This document shows, piece after piece, positions 1-6,616 of a stretch of DNA of 7,846 nucleotides. Origin of the DNA: Eubacterium sp. (GTDB lineage: Bacteria > Bacillota > Clostridia > Lachnospirales > Lachnospiraceae); assembly GCA_024681495.1 (NCBI GenBank), contig JAILAS010000086.1:1-7846 (forward strand). The letters are read 5' to 3'. Numbering within the stretch: the first letter of the stretch is position 1; each line of letters begins with the position of its first letter. A program made the translations under genes and the position numbers. The notes below the pieces were generated by a model. That model ran no database searches. It was given only the letters and a program-made list of their open reading frames with translations, and was not told where the DNA came from.

Positions 1-123
1 CTTAAGCCTTATTCCCTTCTTAACCAGCTCCGCAAGAAGGAAGCGGTTGTTCAGGGCGTTATCAATCATTCTCTTAAACGTAGCAAATGAGCTGCTCTTG
101 TTCGTAGCCGTAGCTGAACTCAT
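1..123 (-). CDS. ABC-2 type polysaccharide export permease, N-terminal fragment
   Basis: The first 41 codons of a gene that runs off the left window edge. The start is an ATG at 123-121, with AGGAGA at 134-129 ahead of it and five T between. The frame stays open to base 1. After a polar, Ser/Thr-rich head (residues 2-12), residues 27-41 read RFLLAELVKKGIRLK. This resembles the cytoplasmic amphipathic segment just before the first membrane helix in Wzm/TagG/RfbA-type permeases, where a '...ELVKRDIKLKYRRS' pattern is usual. Such permeases pair with an ATPase to move lipid-linked polysaccharide or teichoic acid across the membrane. It lies 38 bases after the dehydrogenase gene and is probably in the same transcript. 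The assignment rests on about 15 residues plus context. No membrane helix is inside the window, so a different membrane or glycan protein is possible. Confidence 0.6.
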   Translation of the reverse strand, partial: MSSATATNKSSSFATFKRMIDNALNNRFLLAELVKKGIRLK

Positions 124-161
124 AAAAATCTCCTAAATCAAGTAACTTTATCGGGACCGGC

Positions 162-1217
162 CTATGCCTTAAGCATATCAATGGTGCGCTGAAGCCCCTT
201 CTTAATGTCGTACCCGGCCTTATATCCCAGCGCGTTAATCTTCGCGGGATCCAAAAGCGCCTTGGTCGCGGTGGAATATCCCCTCGCCTCGGCCGCATCG
301 GGCAGCTCGAAGACGACCTTCGTGCCCACGTAGTCCGCGATGATTTGCGAAAGTTCCTTTAACGTTATATCGGACGCTGCGTCCGAAACATTATAGGCCT
401 CGCCCTTTTCCCCGGCCAGCAGGCAATAGAAAACGCCCGCCACCGAATCGGCCACATAGCTGTAGGAATAGAGCTGATTGCCCTCGGACTTGAGGACAAT
501 GTCCTCTCCCGACACTCCCTTGTTTATAAACTGCGAGAGCGCCTTGGTGTCGGTCTTAAGGAGCGTGGGTCCGTAGGTGCGCGAGAGACGCGCAATCACC
601 ACGTCCATGTCCTTCTGGGAGATGTACGCCTGGCACAGGGCTTCTCCGGCCCTCTTGCTCTCGGGGTATCCGGCTCTGAGCGTGTTGCAGTCGATGTAGC
701 CCAGATAGTCCTCAGAGAACTTCTCGGTATCACCCCTGTTCTCCCCGTATACCTCCACGGATGATGCGAAGATAAACCTCTTATTGCCGTGGCTTGCGCC
801 GTATTCGAGGAGGTTGTTGGTGCCGATGATGTTCGCCGTCACCGTACCGATGGGATTGGTCGAATACGCCATCGGATGCGTATTGCTGGCGAAATGAAAC
901 ATGTAGTCGGCCTGCACATCCCCGAGCGCCGAATCGTCCAGCGCCTTATTTATGTCGCAGGAAACGAACTCGAGCCTGTCGTCGTCGAGCAGGTCGCCGA
1001 AACGCTCCCTCGCCTTTTCAGCATTTCTTCCAAGCGCGAAGATCTTAATCCCCGTCGGGAATTTGCTCATAAGCACATCGATGAGAAAGCTGCCAATCAT
1101 TCCGGTAGCGCCGGAGATGACGAAGCTGCTGTTCTCGAGCCTCTCCCACTGAAGGGGAAGCCCCTTAACGTACTCCACGTCCTGTCGATACAATTCGCTT
1201 CCGATCACTGAATTCAT
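162..1217 (-). CDS. NAD(P)-dependent epimerase/dehydratase family protein (extended SDR)
   Basis: A 351-residue cytoplasmic protein of the extended short-chain dehydrogenase family, probably making or modifying a nucleotide sugar or sugar alcohol for the surface glycan. A leader of about 32 residues precedes the Rossmann fold, whose dinucleotide motif GATGMIG is at 36-42. Further landmarks are an acidic residue D88 (CDIN), HFAS at 108-111, SSVEVYG at 152-158, and the catalytic Tyr-Lys pair in YPESK (Y184, K188). RLSRTYGP is at 210-217, and an SYVAD segment near 253-257 is typical of the substrate domain. The length is normal for UDP-glucuronate decarboxylase or dTDP-glucose dehydratase relatives. 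The ATG start has AGAGGG at 1231-1226 eight bases upstream, and the stop is TAG. It begins 15 bases after the cytidylyltransferase, so the two probably act in one pathway, possibly toward a CDP-linked alditol. The exact reaction cannot be read from sequence. A GalE-type UDP-galactose epimerase seems less likely because the RxxxxYGP segment is of the dehydratase/decarboxylase type. Confidence 0.85.
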   Translation of the reverse strand: MNSVIGSELYRQDVEYVKGLPLQWERLENSSFVISGATGMIGSFLIDVLMSKFPTGIKIFALGRNAEKARERFGDLLDDDRLEFVSCDINKALDDSALGDVQADYMFHFASNTHPMAYSTNPIGTVTANIIGTNNLLEYGASHGNKRFIFASSVEVYGENRGDTEKFSEDYLGYIDCNTLRAGYPESKRAGEALCQAYISQKDMDVVIARLSRTYGPTLLKTDTKALSQFINKGVSGEDIVLKSEGNQLYSYSYVADSVAGVFYCLLAGEKGEAYNVSDAASDITLKELSQIIADYVGTKVVFELPDAAEARGYSTATKALLDPAKINALGYKAGYDIKKGLQRTIDMLKA

Positions 1218-1232
1218 AATGATATCCCTCTT

Positions 1233-1955
1233 TTACTTAAGCCACTTGTCTTTATCGGCCTTAAGGTACGACTTGAACATCTCCAGGTCGTCCTTGGTGG
1301 TGAGCTTGATGTTCTTATCGGAACCGGCGGCGAAGTACAGCCTGTGTCCGAGCTCCACCATCATCGTGTTGGTGTATGACGAGCCGTAGATACCGATCTC
1401 CTTATCAAAAGCCTCGTGATATGCCTGATCGAGAAGCCCAAACTCGTACGCCTGAGGAGTAGACACCCTTCGGAGCGTCTCTCTGGGGATGTACTCCGTG
1501 GTGGTGTTCTCGTCGTCAGGGGAAATCTTGAAAATCTGCTCGTTATAGGGCATGGAGGTAACCGCATTGCCCTTTTCCCGGCAGACCCTGATAACGTCGG
1601 AAAGGACGTTATCGTCTACGAGGGGACGGATTCCGTCGTGGATGATAACCGTATCGCCCTCCTTGCAAACGCCCTCGAGCGCGAACACGCCGTTACGAAT
1701 GGACTCCTGAGCGGATCCTCCTCCGCTTACCACCTTATCAAGCTTGGTTATGTCGAACTGCTTGGCATATGCCTTAAGCATGTCATGCCAGCCCTCGATG
1801 CAGACCACCTCAATGGCGTCGATCTGCGGATGATTCTGGAAAGCCTCGAGCGTGTAGATGATAATAGGCTTATCGTACACGTTGATAAACTGCTTGGGAA
1901 TCTCCTGATTCATTCTGGAGCCGACTCCGCCGGCAATAATAACTGCTACATTCAT
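1233..1955 (-). CDS. IspD/TarI family cytidylyltransferase
   Basis: A 240-residue soluble nucleotidyltransferase that should join CTP to a phosphorylated polyol, releasing pyrophosphate. The N-terminal CTP-binding motif is AGGVGSRMNQEIPKQF at 8-23, with R14 and K21 as the expected catalytic basic residues. HDGIRP at 106-111 matches the HDAARP metal/ribose motif of IspD. TPQAY is at 166-170, and DKNIKLTTKDDL at 213-224 contains the conserved late lysine K217. The GG..R..S motif is altered: GGGSAQES at 78-85 has Ala where IspD and TarI usually have Arg. IspD (methylerythritol phosphate, isoprenoid pathway) and TarI (ribitol phosphate, wall teichoic acid) share this fold. The position between a glycan-initiating transferase and a sugar dehydrogenase favours a glycan role, but an isoprenoid role is not excluded. 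The ATG is preceded by GAAGGAGG at 1970-1963 and a run of seven A. It starts 21 bases after the previous gene. Confidence 0.85.
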   Translation of the reverse strand: MNVAVIIAGGVGSRMNQEIPKQFINVYDKPIIIYTLEAFQNHPQIDAIEVVCIEGWHDMLKAYAKQFDITKLDKVVSGGGSAQESIRNGVFALEGVCKEGDTVIIHDGIRPLVDDNVLSDVIRVCREKGNAVTSMPYNEQIFKISPDDENTTTEYIPRETLRRVSTPQAYEFGLLDQAYHEAFDKEIGIYGSSYTNTMMVELGHRLYFAAGSDKNIKLTTKDDLEMFKSYLKADKDKWLK

Positions 1956-1976
1956 TTTTTTGCCTCCTTCGTGAGG

Positions 1977-3380
1977 TTAAATATCGTACTTATCTCCGAT
2001 ATCACGGATCTGCTCCTCCGAGAAGCCCTCCGTGCTTTCCTTCTTGAAAATAATCTTTACCGTCTCCAGTATTATCTGGATATCCAGCAGGAACGAGTAG
2101 TCCACGATGTAAATTAAATCCATCTTCAACTTATCAAGGGCGGTCGTGTTGTACTTGCCGTACACCTGGGCGTAGCCCGTGAGTCCACCCTTCACCTTAA
2201 GCCTGAACTCGAACTCGGGTATGATCTGCGAGTACTTCTCGTAGTGCTCGAGCCTCTCGGGACGCGGGCCCACCACGCTCATCTCACCCTTGAGGATGTT
2301 TATGAACTGGGGCAGCTCGTCCACCCTGACGGCACGAATGAAGTGCCCAACCCTGGTGACTCTCTCATCGCCCGCCGCAGCGGGAACAGGCCTGCCGTCC
2401 TCCTCGGCGTTCTCCACCATGCTTCGGAACTTATATATCCAGAAGTTCTCTCCGTTCTTGGTGCATCTCTCCTGCTTGTAGAAGATGCTCCCTCCGTCGT
2501 CGAGCTTGATGGCAATGGCCGTAATCAGGAATATCGGCGACGTGATTATAAGGGCCACGAGCGAGAAGACGATATCAAATGTCCTCTTAATAAACCTCTG
2601 ATCCACAGAAATCTCCGCGTTTCTAGCGAGATAAATCGGCGAGTCGAAGTAGTTTATGTTCTCGGTTCCCTTCACCACGATATCCGGTATCTTAGGTGTA
2701 AAGTAAAGCCTCTTCGAGGTATCGTAACAATACTTGATGATGAGGTTTCTGTACTTACTGGGTATGTCATTGCACAGGACCGCGTCGTATTCGTCTATCC
2801 TCTTGACGATGTCGTCCATCGGCTCGTGTACCGATATTGCCTCGCATATGTGGTACTTATCCTTGCGGACGTTCATCTTGTCCATAAGGCTGTTCTTATG
2901 GTCCCCGTATATCTGGAGCATGCGCAGCGGTGGGAACAGCTTCTTGTATATGGCCATGAAGACCAGCGGCAAAACCACCGCCAAAACCAGCTGTATGGCG
3001 CCTACCTTGCAGATGGGACCCACGATCCTCATCATCTTCCGGATGTTACCGCCCGTCAGTACGATGATCAGGTATCCGAAGATGTTCGATGTGACCACGG
3101 CGAGCATCTGCGATGCCACGATGTTCAGCAGCTTTTTCTTTCCTATTCCGAACCCGTCCCAGAGCTTGAGAGAGACCCATACACCCAAAAAGTACAGGAA
3201 GATAACCAGCCAGTTACCCTTCTGATCGAACCGCCTGATGAAGCGATTCAGCTCCTCATACCACACATGGGCGAACACCCATACAAATGCGATGAGGAAG
3301 AGTGTATTCGTGATTCTTCTGTACAAGCTCCGATAAGGTTCAAAGCGATTCTCTCGAATCGAGTACTTTATATCACTCAT
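1977..3380 (-). CDS. Undecaprenyl-phosphate sugar phosphotransferase (polyprenyl glycosylphosphotransferase)
   Basis: A 467-residue membrane enzyme that moves a sugar-1-phosphate from a nucleotide sugar to a polyprenyl phosphate carrier, the first step of polysaccharide assembly. The N-terminal half has hydrophobic segments at about 22-40, 57-73, 87-108 and 125-147. A cytoplasmic CoA-binding-like region (about 152-235) follows, with no sign of catalytic motifs. The C-terminal transferase domain starts near 262 with a membrane-dipping helix (268-292). It carries FYKQER (300-305), KFRSM (317-321), the Asp-Glu pair in DELPQF (D354, E355), GEMSVVGPRPER (365-376) and GGLTGYAQV (398-406). The end (KESTEGF, 447-453) is typical of clostridial members. 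Length and domain order match WbaP/CpsE-like proteins, so the gene looks complete. Its ATG shares four bases with the glf stop (ATGA), implying translational coupling. The sugar it transfers cannot be told from sequence. UDP-glucose, UDP-galactose or an N-acetylated sugar are all possible. Confidence 0.93.
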   Translation of the reverse strand: MSDIKYSIRENRFEPYRSLYRRITNTLFLIAFVWVFAHVWYEELNRFIRRFDQKGNWLVIFLYFLGVWVSLKLWDGFGIGKKKLLNIVASQMLAVVTSNIFGYLIIVLTGGNIRKMMRIVGPICKVGAIQLVLAVVLPLVFMAIYKKLFPPLRMLQIYGDHKNSLMDKMNVRKDKYHICEAISVHEPMDDIVKRIDEYDAVLCNDIPSKYRNLIIKYCYDTSKRLYFTPKIPDIVVKGTENINYFDSPIYLARNAEISVDQRFIKRTFDIVFSLVALIITSPIFLITAIAIKLDDGGSIFYKQERCTKNGENFWIYKFRSMVENAEEDGRPVPAAAGDERVTRVGHFIRAVRVDELPQFINILKGEMSVVGPRPERLEHYEKYSQIIPEFEFRLKVKGGLTGYAQVYGKYNTTALDKLKMDLIYIVDYSFLLDIQIILETVKIIFKKESTEGFSEEQIRDIGDKYDI

Positions 3381-4495
3381 TTAAATTCCCTGCTGCAGAC
3401 CTCTAAAGCCGCCTCAATAACCTTGTCCATGTCGTAATACTTATAAGCCCCGAGCCTTCCGCCGAAGATCACGCCATCCTCACGTGCGGCCAGGTCGGCG
3501 TACTTCGCGTAGAGGGCGGTGTTCTTCTCGTCATTGACGGGATAATAGGGATCGATGCCCACCTGCCACTCGGAGGAATACTCCCTGGTGACAATGGTCT
3601 TGGGCTGCGTCCCGAAGTTGAAGTGCTTGTGCTCGATCACCCTGGTATAGGGCACGTCGCCATCGGTGTAGTTGACAATGGCGTTGCCCTGGTAGTTCTC
3701 CATATCCAGAGTCTCGCTCTCGAAGCGCACGCTCCTGTACTCCAGCGTGCCCAGCGAGTACCCGAAGTACTCGTCTATCATTCCGGTGTAAACCACCTTG
3801 TCCCACGATACTTCGGCGCCGTCGTTCAGACGCCCGGACTCCTTCAGGTCGAAGAAATCCTGGCCGGTAACGGTGTCGATTCCCTCGAGCATGTTTTCCA
3901 CAATCGCGGTGAATCCCTCCATGGGGACTCCCTGGTAACGATCGTTGAAATAGTTATTGTTATATGTGAATCTAAGGGGAAGCCTCTTAATAATAAAGGC
4001 GGGGAGCTTATCGCACTCCCTTCCCCACTGCTTCATGGTATACCCCTTAATAAGCTTCTCGTAGATGTCCGTTCCCACCAGGGAAAGGGCCTGTTCCTCG
4101 AGGTTCTTAGGCTCCGTAATGCCAAGTCCCTCGACCTGGGATGCGATTATATCCTGCGCCTCTTTCGGCGTGCGGATATTCCACATTTTGCTGAAGGTGT
4201 TCATGTTGAAAGGAAGATTGTAAAGCTCGTCCTTGTACACGGCCACCGGCATGTTGATGTAGTTATTAAACTCTGCGAAACGATTTATGTACTCCCATAT
4301 CTCCTTATTGGAGGTGTGGAAGATATGAGGACCGTAGACGTGAACGTCAATGTCCTCTCTTTTTTCCGTATATATATTTCCTGCTATGTGATTTCTCTTA
4401 TCTATTACAAGGCATTTCTTCCCTGCGTTTTTTGCTTCATAAGCAAATGTGGCGCCGAATAATCCGGCCCCCACAATAAGATAATCATACTTCAT
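3377..4495 (-). CDS. glf: UDP-galactopyranose mutase
   Basis: A 372-residue flavoenzyme that converts UDP-galactopyranose to UDP-galactofuranose, the donor for galactofuranose in surface glycans. The FAD-binding motif GAGLFG is at 9-14, with the following acidic strand end at D32 and HIAGN at 36-40. YGPHIFHT at 54-61 carries the flavin-side histidine. YTMKQWG at 152-158, the RFTYNNNYFNDRYQG region (175-189) and the C-terminal FGGRLGAYKYYDM (344-356) are all hallmarks of this family. Length is normal. The ATG follows GGAGG at 4507-4503, and the gene starts 18 bases after galU, which makes the UDP-glucose precursor. No obvious UDP-glucose 4-epimerase lies in the window, so UDP-galactose must come from elsewhere or from the downstream dehydrogenase-family protein. 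The first 47 codons are much richer in A/T third bases than the rest (hand count 15 of 46 G/C against 35 of 46 in codons 78-123). Confidence 0.96.
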   Translation of the reverse strand: MKYDYLIVGAGLFGATFAYEAKNAGKKCLVIDKRNHIAGNIYTEKREDIDVHVYGPHIFHTSNKEIWEYINRFAEFNNYINMPVAVYKDELYNLPFNMNTFSKMWNIRTPKEAQDIIASQVEGLGITEPKNLEEQALSLVGTDIYEKLIKGYTMKQWGRECDKLPAFIIKRLPLRFTYNNNYFNDRYQGVPMEGFTAIVENMLEGIDTVTGQDFFDLKESGRLNDGAEVSWDKVVYTGMIDEYFGYSLGTLEYRSVRFESETLDMENYQGNAIVNYTDGDVPYTRVIEHKHFNFGTQPKTIVTREYSSEWQVGIDPYYPVNDEKNTALYAKYADLAAREDGVIFGGRLGAYKYYDMDKVIEAALEVCSREFK

Positions 4496-4513
4496 TTTAA
4501 AATCCTCCGTCGA

Positions 4514-5404
4514 TTACTCGACTGCAATAAATCCCTCGGGATCCGTGAGGAGGTCCGCCATGTAGTCGAGCATGTCTGCGCGAAGCTCGTCGTTGCGAAG
4601 CGCGGTCTCGATATTGGCCTGAAGAAAGCCTATCTTGGAACCCACGTCGTAACGCTTGCCCTTAAACTCATATGCGTACATGTCCTGCTGCCCGGCCAGC
4701 CTCTTAAGAGCGTCGGTGAGCTGAATCTCACCGCCCTTTCCGGCCTCCTGTGTAGCCAGAAGCTCGAAAATCTCCGGGGTGATTATGTAACGTCCAAGGA
4801 CGGCCACATTGCTGGGCGCCTGGTTCATGGCGGGCTTCTCCACCATGTCCCTGACCCTGTAAAGGCGGTCGCCTGCGGAGACTCCGTCCACGATGCCGTA
4901 CTTGCTGACATCGCTGTCGGGAACCTGCTGGACTCCCAGAACGGAGGCCTGCCTCTCCTCAAACACGTCCATCATCTGGCCGATGCACGGCTGCTTAGAC
5001 ACGACCACGTCGTCTCCAAGGAGCACCGCGAAGGGCTCGTTTCCAACGAACTCCCGCGCCATGAGCACCGCGTGACCCAGCCCGAGGGGCTGCTTCTGTC
5101 TGACATAGTATAGATTGGTAAGGTTTCCGATTCGACGCACCATCTCCAGCTGGGGATTCTTGCCGGTCTTCTCCAGCTCCATCTCCAGCTCGATAGATCG
5201 GTCAAAATGGTCCTCAATGGAACGCTTTCCGCGCCCCGTTATGATGATGATATCCTCAATCCCGGCGTCCACGGCCTCCTCGATGATGTACTGGATGGTG
5301 GGCGTATCCACTATCGGCAGCATCTCCTTGGGCTGGGCCTTCGTAGCGGGCAGGAACCTGGTCCCCAGTCCCGCCGCCGGAATAATAGCCTTACGTACTT
5401 TCAT
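4514..5404 (-). CDS. galU: UTP-glucose-1-phosphate uridylyltransferase
   Basis: A 296-residue cytoplasmic enzyme that forms UDP-glucose from UTP and glucose-1-phosphate, feeding the glycan pathway and the galactose branch used by the next gene. The N-terminal signature AAGLGTRFLPATKAQPKEML is at 10-29. LGDD (129-132) should bind the metal, followed by EKP (189-191), GGEIQLTDAL (224-233) and RYDVGSKIGF (251-260). All of these match GalU/GtaB closely. One difference is VDTPTIQY at 32-39, where GtaB has VDKPTIQY. I think this is a common variant rather than a defect. The ATG has AGGAG at 5417-5413. The gene follows efp by 51 bases with no convincing terminator, so it may be read from the efp promoter, from a weak promoter at the end of efp, or both. 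It heads the tightly spaced glycan genes. Confidence 0.96.
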   Translation of the reverse strand: MKVRKAIIPAAGLGTRFLPATKAQPKEMLPIVDTPTIQYIIEEAVDAGIEDIIIITGRGKRSIEDHFDRSIELEMELEKTGKNPQLEMVRRIGNLTNLYYVRQKQPLGLGHAVLMAREFVGNEPFAVLLGDDVVVSKQPCIGQMMDVFEERQASVLGVQQVPDSDVSKYGIVDGVSAGDRLYRVRDMVEKPAMNQAPSNVAVLGRYIITPEIFELLATQEAGKGGEIQLTDALKRLAGQQDMYAYEFKGKRYDVGSKIGFLQANIETALRNDELRADMLDYMADLLTDPEGFIAVE

Positions 5405-5454
5405 AAATTCATCTCCTGATAAATATAAAGGTCGGGGTTAATCGCCCACAAACG

Positions 5455-5460
5455 ATTATA
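5455..5460 (-). promoter_or_regulatory. Possible -10 element for galU at the end of efp
   Basis: A perfect TATAAT on the minus strand overlaps the last codon and the TAA stop of efp. Transcription would begin near 5448, giving a leader of about 44 bases with room for the galU ribosome binding site. No good -35 hexamer is found 16-18 bases upstream (ACCGGA, AACCGG or GAACCG), and there is no TG extension. The match partly follows from the codons GTA TAA T, so it may be chance. Confidence 0.25.
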
Positions 5461-6013
5461 CCCTGGAAAGATACTCTCCGGTTCTGGTATCGATCTTAAT
5501 AACGTCACCCTGATTTACGAAGAGGGGAACGTTAACCTGTGCGCCGGTCTCAACGGTAGCGGGCTTGGTAGCGCCGGTAGCGGTATCACCCTTGATGCCG
5601 GGCTCGGTCTCGGTGATCTCGAGCTCTACGAAGAGGGGAGGCTCAACCGAGAATACGCTTCCCTTGTGAGAACATACCTTGCAGGTGTCGTTCTCCTTAA
5701 CGAACTTGAGGGCGTCGCCCACTGTGTCCTCGCCGAGGGAAACCTGATCGTAGGTCTCGTTGTCCATGAAGTAATAGAGCGCTCCGTCGTTGTAAAGATA
5801 CTGCATGTCCTTGCGGTCGATGTGAGCCTGCTCGCACTTCTCGGTGGGACGGAAGGTCTTCTCAACCACGCCGCCGCTGACGATATTCTTCAACTTGGTA
5901 CGAACGAAAGCTGCACCCTTTCCGGGCTTTACATGCTGAAACTCTATAATCTGATAGATGTTGCCCTCCAATTCAATGGTAACACCGTTGCGGAAATCTC
6001 CTGCTGAAATCAT
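5456..6013 (-). CDS. efp: Translation elongation factor P
   Basis: A 185-residue three-domain factor that binds beside the P-site tRNA and helps ribosomes make bonds at proline runs. The N-terminal KOW-like domain (about 1-63) carries the loop HVKPGKGAAFVR (27-38). Its tip lysine K32 is the residue modified in many bacteria, and in Bacillus subtilis it carries 5-aminopentanol. The first OB domain (about 64-126) follows. The C-terminal OB domain contains GDTATGATKPATVETG (142-157) and the family ending TRTGEYLSRV (176-185). Length is exactly typical and the gene is intact. The ATG at 6013 has TAAGGAGG at 6027-6020 with a six-base spacer. The sequence looks strongly like Lachnospiraceae members. 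It has its own upstream promoter and lies two genes from the Xaa-Pro peptidase. Confidence 0.98.
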   Translation of the reverse strand: MISAGDFRNGVTIELEGNIYQIIEFQHVKPGKGAAFVRTKLKNIVSGGVVEKTFRPTEKCEQAHIDRKDMQYLYNDGALYYFMDNETYDQVSLGEDTVGDALKFVKENDTCKVCSHKGSVFSVEPPLFVELEITETEPGIKGDTATGATKPATVETGAQVNVPLFVNQGDVIKIDTRTGEYLSRV

Positions 6014-6040
6014 TATTTTCCTCCTTAAGATTACTGTTAA

Positions 6041-6060
6041 CGTAAAAATACGCGTAAAAA
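6041..6060 (-). repeat. Short tandem repeat in the efp leader
   Basis: Two copies of TTTTTACG (minus strand, 6060-6053 and 6048-6041) are 12 bases apart. Between them is the 8-base palindrome TACGCGTA (6049-6056). They fall just after the predicted efp transcription start, in the untranslated leader. A regulator site is possible but the region is AT-rich and chance is a fair explanation. Confidence 0.35.
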
Positions 6061-6070
6061 CACTTTTATC

Positions 6071-6099
6071 ATTCTATAACAAACGGGGCAAGATTGCAA
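6071..6099 (-). promoter_or_regulatory. efp: Predicted sigma-A-type promoter of efp
   Basis: On the minus strand, -35 TTGCAA (6099-6094) and -10 TAGAAT (6076-6071) are separated by 17 bases. The -10 matches TATAAT at five of six positions and the -35 matches TTGACA at four of six. Transcription should start near 6064, leaving a leader of about 50 bases. It sits in the 107-base gap between rpiB and efp, the largest complete gap in the window. The rest of that gap holds no gene. Confidence 0.65.
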
Positions 6100-6120
6100 A
6101 TTTCACCGCCGTCCTCGGGA

Positions 6121-6579
6121 CTAGCCGTCAATGCAGCTCCCCTTCTCCTCTATGGCCGTAATAAGGTCTATCCTGTCCTGGTGGCGTCCGCCCTCGAACT
6201 GCGCCTCGATGTACGCGTCCACGATGTCGTGCGCCAGCTCCTCGCCGACAATGCGGGCGCCGAAGCACAGGATGTTGGCGTTATTGTGCTGCTTTACGAG
6301 GCGTGCCGTGGTAGGGTCGGATACGGCCGCCGCGCGGATTCCCTTGAACTTGTTGGCAGCGATGGATATTCCCACGCCCGTGCCGCAGATGAGGATACCG
6401 CAATCGTACTCGCCGGAGAGTACCTTTTTCGCCACCTTCTCCGCATATACGGGATAGTTGGCCCTCTGTGTGCTCTGCACGCCGAAGTCATCGATCTCGA
6501 TGCCCTTCTCCTCGAGGTATTCCATTACGGAGTTCTTTAAATCCACTGCCGCATGATCGTTTCCTATGGCAATTTTCAT
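6121..6579 (-). CDS. rpiB: Ribose-5-phosphate isomerase B
   Basis: A 152-residue cytoplasmic sugar-phosphate isomerase of the RpiB/LacAB family that interconverts ribose-5-phosphate and ribulose-5-phosphate in the pentose phosphate pathway. The N-terminus has the substrate-binding NDH (D8, H9). ICGTGVGISIAANK at 64-77 carries the catalytic cysteine C65 and the T67 loop. HNNANIL (98-104) supplies H98, and RHQDRID (132-138) supplies the phosphate-binding arginines and H133. All key residues are present and the length is normal. The usual DYPDYA motif reads NYPVYA here (41-46), a mild change. RpiB enzymes sometimes act on allose-6-phosphate, which cannot be excluded. The ATG has AAAGGA nine bases upstream, and the gene starts 37 bases after the peptidase, so the two are probably cotranscribed. 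No clear terminator follows it. Confidence 0.95.
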   Translation of the reverse strand: MKIAIGNDHAAVDLKNSVMEYLEEKGIEIDDFGVQSTQRANYPVYAEKVAKKVLSGEYDCGILICGTGVGISIAANKFKGIRAAAVSDPTTARLVKQHNNANILCFGARIVGEELAHDIVDAYIEAQFEGGRHQDRIDLITAIEEKGSCIDG

Positions 6580-6616
6580 ATCTGCACATCCTTTCTGATT
6601 ATCAACGCAGACGACG

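Noticed and set aside
163..1781. A 14-base repeat (TATGCCTTAAGCAT) at 163-176 and near 1768-1781
   Set aside because: Both copies encode the same short peptide stretch (Met-Leu-Lys-Ala) in the dehydrogenase and the cytidylyltransferase, with unrelated flanks. Coincidence is the simplest reading.
2244..3437. A 397-codon open frame on the plus strand opposite the sugar transferase
   Set aside because: It is antisense to a gene with full family motifs, has no recognisable domain, and its His/Arg/Val/Leu-rich makeup is that of a codon-bias shadow.
3623..4462. A 279-codon open frame on the plus strand opposite glf
   Set aside because: It is a shadow of glf with no family signature and no convincing ribosome binding site. 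The glf motifs run through the whole region.
5435..5450. GGG...CCC hairpin between efp and galU as a terminator
   Set aside because: The stem is only three pairs with a seven-base loop and has no proper U-tract.
5422..5451. TTGTGG, 18 bases, TATATT as a galU promoter on the minus strand
   Set aside because: Transcription would start near 5415, inside the galU ribosome binding site (5417-5413), so the message would lose it.
6104..6120. GTCC-CGA-GGAC hairpin after rpiB as a terminator
   Set aside because: The stem is four pairs with a three-base loop and is followed by GGCGG rather than a U-tract.
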